From Sinobacterium norvegicum (GTDB taxonomy: Bacteria; Pseudomonadota; Gammaproteobacteria; Pseudomonadales; Sinobacteriaceae), in assembly GCF_923077115.1 (NCBI RefSeq), contig NZ_CAKLPX010000002.1:1-64000 (forward strand): a DNA stretch of 64,000 nucleotides. The letters run 5' to 3'. The notes under the pieces are model-generated. The model made no database searches. It was not told the DNA's origin and was given only the letters and a program-made list of their open reading frames with translations. The position numbers and the translations under genes are program-made. Of the stretch, positions 59,505-64,000 are shown one piece after another. Positions within the stretch are counted from its first letter, which is position 1. The number at the start of each line of letters is the position of its first letter.

Positions 59505-61070
59505 TTATTTAGCGGGGGCGGTAAAGCCTGCGGGCTTAATCAACGCCTCGGGGTCAATTGGATAACCATCGATCAAGATTTCGAAATGTAGGTGTACACC
59601 CTTGCTGCGTATGGGTACCTGGTCGAGCAGGGCAATGGCCTCCCCACGTCTGACCACCTGCCCAAGCTTAACCTGTATCGCCGACAATGGCGCGTAAAAA
59701 GTGAGGCTGTTGTTGCTGTGGCGAATCGTAATATAGCTGCCTAATGAGGTGCTGATGCCGTCGCTGTAGCGTGGCTGGGCCTGCTCGATAACACCGTCTG
59801 CGGCGGCAACAATAGTACTGCCCAGGGGGGCGACTAAGTCGACGCCGGTGTGAAAATCCTGTCTCGGTGCCCGCGTACCATGCTCTTGCTCTCGGTGACG
59901 CATGCCGTAGCCCGAACTGAGTGCGGCCTTGGCCAAGGGGGGGGCAAAGTGAATGTTGTTGGCGTCGATGATTGCCGCTATCTGAGCTGGGCTGAGGGGG
60001 GAGGGTTGGGGACTGTCCGGAGGTGGCAGCGGCAGTACAAACAGCGCCAAGGTGGCAATGATGCCGGCGATAATCGCCATTTGTGTCGGGGCTGTCGGAG
60101 CAACATGATTAAGATGATGGAAGCGAATCCGGTAGGCGGATTGGTGGCTGATAAATTGTTGTACCGTCATCGATGCTGCAGTGGGCTGCGGCTGACTGCA
60201 TTTTAATACCGCCAACATCGCTTCGGCATAGGCTTTTTTGTCGACAGCGGCGTGGTCGAATAGTTTTTTATCGGTTAACACCTCGCGGTAAACACCGAGT
60301 TTGATGTGGCCATACCAGAGAATAGGGTAGAAGAAAAAAATGACCTGAATAATATTTTGCAGTTGTATCCAGAGATCATCAAAACGTGCGATATGGCTGC
60401 ATTCATGGCCGATGATCAAGTCTATGCTGGACTTATCAAGCTGCCCAATTATATTTTTTGATAAATAGATTTTAGGTGTTAAAACCCCAAGGGTAAACGG
60501 CGATATATTGTCATCCCCGACGACCACGGTGATGGGGCGGCGGATGGAAAAACGCTGCCGCCAGCGCTGGCAGCTCTGTTGTAGGTGATGGTTTTGTTCG
60601 CTGGAATTTTCCCTGCTGTCGTCGCGGTGTCGATCAGACACTAGGCGATAATAGTGGCCACGTTGCTTTATTGTCATCACCAGTACGCAGGTGCTGCCGA
60701 TGAGCCATAGCAATAATAACAGCATATTCCAGGTGATTATTGGTAGTTCCATAAAGATAGCGGCGCTGAAGTTTTCGACCGCCTGTTGACTGCGAATGAC
60801 GTTGTCTTGGCTGAACTCCAATGAAAACCAGTGTTCGAACAGTGTTCGCAGGTTGTATTCGCTGTAATAATTGAGTGGCAGTATGCTGCTGGGCAGAATC
60901 AGCGTCAGCGATAATAGCAGCCACAACGAAAATACCAGCAGGGGATTTCGCTTGGCAAAAAATCGTGAAATCAGCAATAGCGGAAAAAAAAGAAACAGCG
61001 AATAGGCCAGCTGCATTTTCAGTAGATCGATAATTTGAAAACTGTAAATATCGAGTATGGGCAACCACAT
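59505..61070 (-). CDS. Fused BlaR1-type M56 and M23 peptidase membrane protein
   Basis: 521 residues. The N-terminal half is M56 (BlaR1/MecR1) with membrane helices at about 22-40, 45-65 and 112-132 and the zinc site HECSH (222-226) plus REVLTD (E263). A membrane helix lies at about 330-350 (MAIIAGIIATLALFVLPLP). In place of the beta-lactam-sensing penicillin-binding domain of BlaR1, the extracellular end is an M23/LytM endopeptidase (about 385-515) with zinc ligands H and D of FHTGVDL and HLHFE. The BlaI repressor gene lies 11 bases upstream, so the pair likely forms a signalling unit sensing the cell wall and relieving BlaI. It is not a beta-lactamase regulator by context. Confidence 0.88.
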   Translation of the reverse strand: MWLPILDIYSFQIIDLLKMQLAYSLFLFFPLLLISRFFAKRNPLLVFSLWLLLSLTLILPSSILPLNYYSEYNLRTLFEHWFSLEFSQDNVIRSQQAVENFSAAIFMELPIITWNMLLLLLWLIGSTCVLVMTIKQRGHYYRLVSDRHRDDSRENSSEQNHHLQQSCQRWRQRFSIRRPITVVVGDDNISPFTLGVLTPKIYLSKNIIGQLDKSSIDLIIGHECSHIARFDDLWIQLQNIIQVIFFFYPILWYGHIKLGVYREVLTDKKLFDHAAVDKKAYAEAMLAVLKCSQPQPTAASMTVQQFISHQSAYRIRFHHLNHVAPTAPTQMAIIAGIIATLALFVLPLPPPDSPQPSPLSPAQIAAIIDANNIHFAPPLAKAALSSGYGMRHREQEHGTRAPRQDFHTGVDLVAPLGSTIVAAADGVIEQAQPRYSDGISTSLGSYITIRHSNNSLTFYAPLSAIQVKLGQVVRRGEAIALLDQVPIRSKGVHLHFEILIDGYPIDPEALIKPAGFTAPAK

Positions 61071-61081
61071 GGTCGTTGTGT

Positions 61082-61465
61082 TTAGCTGCCGCTTTTAATA
61101 TCGTTTTCGATCAGCTGCGATAACTCATCAATTTCCGCCGCCGTCAAATCGCCTTTTTGGGCAAACATCGAGACCACACTGGGGTATTCTACCTTTAAGA
61201 CCTTTTCGGCAAAGTAGCGTACGATCTTGGCCATGCCAGTGGGGCGGCTGATCATCGCGCGGTAGAGAAAAACACCGTGAAAATTACCGCGTTCGAGCAG
61301 GCCTTTTTTCACCATTCTGTCCATGACCGTCTTGGTGGTCGAGTAGGCCCAGCCATTATCGAGTTGGTCGTGTACCTCGCGAATACTGAACTTCTCAGCC
61401 AGCCACAGCACCTGCATGATCTCATGTTCAGACTTGGACAGCTCGGGCAGTGGTTGGAGGCTCAT
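61082..61465 (-). CDS. BlaI/MecI family repressor
   Basis: 127 residues with a winged helix (LPELSKSEHEIMQVLWLAEKFSIREVHDQL, AYSTTKTVMDRMVKKGLLER) and a C-terminal dimerisation part. BlaI-type repressors are inactivated by proteolysis triggered by BlaR1-type receptors. First gene of a two-gene operon with the fused peptidase. No beta-lactamase gene is nearby. Confidence 0.92.
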   Translation of the reverse strand: MSLQPLPELSKSEHEIMQVLWLAEKFSIREVHDQLDNGWAYSTTKTVMDRMVKKGLLERGNFHGVFLYRAMISRPTGMAKIVRYFAEKVLKVEYPSVVSMFAQKGDLTAAEIDELSQLIENDIKSGS

Positions 61466-61668
61466 AATACGACCTTAAAAGATTAACAATGGACGGATAT
61501 TGTTGCGATTTAACGGCGAATTATAGTAAGTCATTTGCCGTTAAAAGCCAAACCTCCTCGACGATTGTTGGCGATGATCAGAGCGTAGCTTTAAGCTACG
61601 TTGATGGTATGAGTCGTCGATGCCTATTGCTATAATGATCGTCATTATTTCGATGACTGAAGAATCCT

Positions 61669-62388
61669 ATGTACAAAGCCCTGCTGCTCGACCTCGATGA
61701 AACTCTCTGTGACACCACCGGGGCGAATAACCTCGCCTTGCAAGCCATGGCTGAGCGGGCGGCAGCGCTGCACACGGGTATCGATGGCGAGGTGTTTAGC
61801 CGCCAGTACCTGACCGGCATTTACCGCGACTTCACCCCCGAGCAGGCAGCGTATTTTCTGCCGATTAATGATGAGGGGGCATTTCGGCTGTTGTTGATTG
61901 AGACAATTTTGGCCGGCCTCGGTGTCGACGCACCCTATCATGCCGAGACCTTGCAGCAGTGTTTCGACGACACTCGCAATCAATGTTTCGGCTTCTTCGA
62001 TGGTGTTGCCGATAAGCTGCAGCAGTGGCGCCAGCACTATCAATTGGTGGTGATTACCAACGGCCCAGAGTTCTCGCAGTTGGCCAAGGTAGCCGCCGTG
62101 CAGCTACACGATTATGTCGATCATATTATTATCGGCGGCCAGGAGCCGGAACAGAAGCCGGCGGCCAGTATTTTCAGCAAGGCGTTGACGCTGGCCAACT
62201 GCTTGCCCAGCGAGGCGATTCACATCGGCGACTCGCTGACCGCCGATATTGCCGGCGCCAATAACAGTGGTATTCGCTCGCTGTGGATCAGCCACGGTAA
62301 TCAACGCACCGGTGATGTTGTGCCCACCGATACGGTGGCCACACCGCAGCAGTTTATGGCGTTTATCGATGGCTTGGCGGGGCAATAG
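61669..62388 (+). CDS. HAD family phosphatase
   Basis: 239 residues. HAD motif I ALLLDLDETLCDTTG, motif II VITNGPEF, motif III GGQEPEQKPAASIF and IV HIGDSLTADIAGANNSG. The cap size and sequence resemble nucleotide or N-acylneuraminate-9-phosphate phosphatases (YjjG-like); the substrate is uncertain. Its stop overlaps the next open frame, so the flavoprotein gene is likely co-transcribed. Confidence 0.9.
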   Translation: MYKALLLDLDETLCDTTGANNLALQAMAERAAALHTGIDGEVFSRQYLTGIYRDFTPEQAAYFLPINDEGAFRLLLIETILAGLGVDAPYHAETLQQCFDDTRNQCFGFFDGVADKLQQWRQHYQLVVITNGPEFSQLAKVAAVQLHDYVDHIIIGGQEPEQKPAASIFSKALTLANCLPSEAIHIGDSLTADIAGANNSGIRSLWISHGNQRTGDVVPTDTVATPQQFMAFIDGLAGQ

Positions 62389-62408
62389 TGGTGTCGGAGA
62401 ACCGTTCA

Positions 62409-63614
62409 ATGTTTGACGTCATCGTCATCGGCGGCGGCGCCGCCGGCTTGATGTGCGCGATGACGGCGGCCAAGCGCGGACGCTCGGTCTTGGTCATCGA
62501 TGCCAGTAATAAGGTCGGTAAGAAGATTTTAATGTCCGGCGGCGGCCGCTGTAATTTCACCAATATGGAGGTGACGCCAGACAACTATATCTGCGCCAAC
62601 CCGCACTTTGTTAAGTCGGCCCTGAAGCGTTACAGCAACTGGGATTTTATTGCCATGGTGCTGGAATACGGTATTCCCTACCACGAGCGCAAACACGGGC
62701 AATTGTTCTGTGACGACTCGGCCAAGGACATCCTCAATATGCTGCTGGCCGAGTGCGACAAGGCTGGGGTGAAAGTAAATACTCACTGTAATACCAATAA
62801 GGTGATGGCGCCGTCGACAGCAAAGCCACACTACACGCTGAAGACCAACCAGGGTGAGTTACGCAGCCAGTCGCTGGTGATTGCCACCGGCAGCCTGTCG
62901 ATACCAAGCATGGGAGCCAGTGGCTTCGGCCACGATGTTGCCGACCAGTTTGGCTTAAAAGTGTTGCCGCTGCGCGCCGGTTTGGTGCCGTTTACCTTCA
63001 GTGATCACGTCAAAGGTATCAGCGAACGTTTATCGGGGCTGGCCCTCGATGGCACGCTCAGCTGTATCGATGTCAATGGTCAGGAACGCAGTTTCAGTGA
63101 GGCGGTGCTGTTTACTCATCGCGGCCTCAGCGGCCCGGCGGTGTTGCAGCTGTCCAACTATTGGCAGCCGGGCAGCACCGTCAGCTTCGACATGGTCCCC
63201 AGCCTCGATATGCCCGAGTGGTTGCTGGCGCAGAAGCAGAGCAGCCCAAAATCACTGTTGCGTACTCTGATGGGGCAGCACCTGTCCAAGGGCTTGGTGG
63301 TTGAGCTACAGGCATTATTCTGGGCCGACTATCAGGACAGGCCGGTGGCTGAGATCACCGATGCAGTATTGAAGCAGGTGGGCGAGCAGATTAACGGCTG
63401 GCAGCTAAAGCCCTCGGGCACGGAAGGCTATCGCACCGCCGAGGTCACCCTGGGCGGCGTCGACACCGACGAGATCTCCTCCAAGACATTGGAATCGAAA
63501 AAACAGCCGGGGCTATTTTTTATCGGCGAGGTGCTCGATGTCTCCGGCCACTTGGGCGGCTTTAACTTCCAGTGGGCCTGGTCGTCCGGCTTCGCTGCCG
63601 GGCAGTATGTTTGA
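62409..63614 (+). CDS. BaiN/HI0933-like NAD(P)/FAD flavoprotein
   Basis: 401 residues from ATG 62409 (ribosome site CGGAGAA). FAD loop VIVIGGGAAGLMCAMTAAKRG, GKKILMSGGGRCNFTN, and the C-terminal GGVDTDEISSKTLESKKQPGLFFIGEVLDVSGHLGGFNFQWAWSSG. The family (HI0933, RdsA/BaiN group) includes ene-reductases; the true substrate is unknown. Twenty bases after the HAD gene, likely one operon. Confidence 0.9.
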   Translation: MFDVIVIGGGAAGLMCAMTAAKRGRSVLVIDASNKVGKKILMSGGGRCNFTNMEVTPDNYICANPHFVKSALKRYSNWDFIAMVLEYGIPYHERKHGQLFCDDSAKDILNMLLAECDKAGVKVNTHCNTNKVMAPSTAKPHYTLKTNQGELRSQSLVIATGSLSIPSMGASGFGHDVADQFGLKVLPLRAGLVPFTFSDHVKGISERLSGLALDGTLSCIDVNGQERSFSEAVLFTHRGLSGPAVLQLSNYWQPGSTVSFDMVPSLDMPEWLLAQKQSSPKSLLRTLMGQHLSKGLVVELQALFWADYQDRPVAEITDAVLKQVGEQINGWQLKPSGTEGYRTAEVTLGGVDTDEISSKTLESKKQPGLFFIGEVLDVSGHLGGFNFQWAWSSGFAAGQYV

Positions 63615-63774
63615 TTGGTATGAACAAATTATAAAGCAGACTATTTGAAGAAAACGAAGACAATCCATGTAATCTAAATCACTGATGGCCGCTTACCCTT
63701 CAACTACAGACATCGGCCCACCTAACAATTTTTATTAGCCATTTACGGCAGCTCACCGCTCCATAGCGACCATT

Positions 63775-63797
63775 AAAAAAACCCGAATCAATCGGGG
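63775..63797 (-). terminator. Terminator of the MscS gene
   Basis: On the minus strand, CCCGA, TTGAT loop, TCGGG, then seven T. It lies about 80 bases past the MscS stop. A further inverted repeat GGGGCTAA / TTAGCCCC (63801-63835) sits between it and the gene. Confidence 0.75.
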
Positions 63798-63874
63798 CTT
63801 AGGGGCTAAAATGTGCCATAAAGAGACTGTTAGCCCCATACCCAAGCACATCTTAATGATCTAGTATTGCAGTA

Positions 63875-64000
63875 CTATTCAAAGTTATTATCCCTTGATG
63901 ACTGTATTTTAAGCGTGCCATCAAGATGGATGTCACGCTGTGGAAAGGCGATTACAATATCATTTTCACGAAACAAGCTGTCAATTGAAAAGCGAATATC
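63875..64000 (-). CDS. MscS-type mechanosensitive channel, C-terminus only
   Basis: The last 41 residues of a minus-strand gene that continues past the window. The sequence IRFSIDSLFRENDIVIAFPQ and RDIHLDGTLKI is the conserved C-terminal beta-domain end of MscS-family channels (IAFPQRDIHL). It is too short to assign a subfamily. Confidence 0.85.
   Translation of the reverse strand, partial: DIRFSIDSLFRENDIVIAFPQRDIHLDGTLKIQSSRDNNFE

Noticed and set aside
59505-61070. Beta-lactam receptor BlaR1
   Set aside because: The C-terminal sensor is an M23 peptidase, not a penicillin-binding domain, and no beta-lactamase gene is adjacent.

Overview
The window looks like the chromosome of a marine, heterotrophic gammaproteobacterium of moderate GC content. 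Supporting signs are a TAXI-type TRAP transporter, an acyl-CoA/P450 catabolic cluster, ycjX-ycjF, a DUF2956 gene, and an rRNA promoter with the gammaproteobacterial -10/discriminator pattern. A Cellvibrionales/Spongiibacteraceae-like origin is plausible but cannot be fixed from these bases. No tRNA, CRISPR array, transposase or integrase gene was recognised.

Layout. 1-513: end of an rRNA operon (partial 5S), then a second complete 5S gene behind its own rRNA-type promoter. 0.9-4.6 kb: TAXI-TRAP transporter. 4.7-13.4 kb: DUF748 protein, M20 amidohydrolase beside a membrane-protein remnant, ycjX-ycjF, and two DUF2059 genes around a GIY-YIG gene. 13.4-21.9 kb: a catabolic cluster (P450, LLM flavin oxidoreductase, enoyl-CoA hydratase, acyl-CoA dehydrogenase, nitronate monooxygenase-like protein, exported beta-propeller, TetR regulator). 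22-23.2 kb: DUF333 lipoprotein, DUF2956 protein and a tandem 177-bp repeat. 23.25-26.7 kb: integron gene-cassette array A, all genes on the minus strand and separated by attC sites, with no integrase. 27.1-27.45 kb: 79-bp tandem repeats. 27.5-32.1 kb: small envelope and housekeeping genes and a DEAD-box helicase. 32.2-38.3 kb: a FGGY kinase / GlpD-like / AGPS-like FAD oxidase operon with a divergent AraC regulator. 38.4-40.6 kb: LysR regulator divergent from an MDR-family dehydrogenase. 40.6-47.9 kb: cassette array B. It carries a methyltransferase, several unknown proteins, an HNH-like protein and a nuclease-helicase pair that fits the Hachiman anti-phage system. 48.2-50.4 kb: GST-SDR pair and dispersed repeats. 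50.4-55.7 kb: putA and putP. 56.7-58.1 kb: queC-queE (7-deazaguanine synthesis). 58.2-58.5 kb: two tandem candidate small RNA genes. 58.6-63.6 kb: alpha/beta hydrolase, blaI and a fused BlaR1-type/M23 peptidase, HAD phosphatase, BaiN-like flavoprotein. 63.9-64 kb: C-terminus of an MscS channel.

The most unusual content is the pair of integrase-less cassette arrays. They hold a probable defence system as one 4-kb cassette, a protein built of six exact 23-residue repeats with a membrane segment and an SH3 domain, and further unknown genes. The dispersed hairpin repeat families near their edges and the twin small-RNA-like units downstream of queE are the other signals that standard gene calls do not explain.
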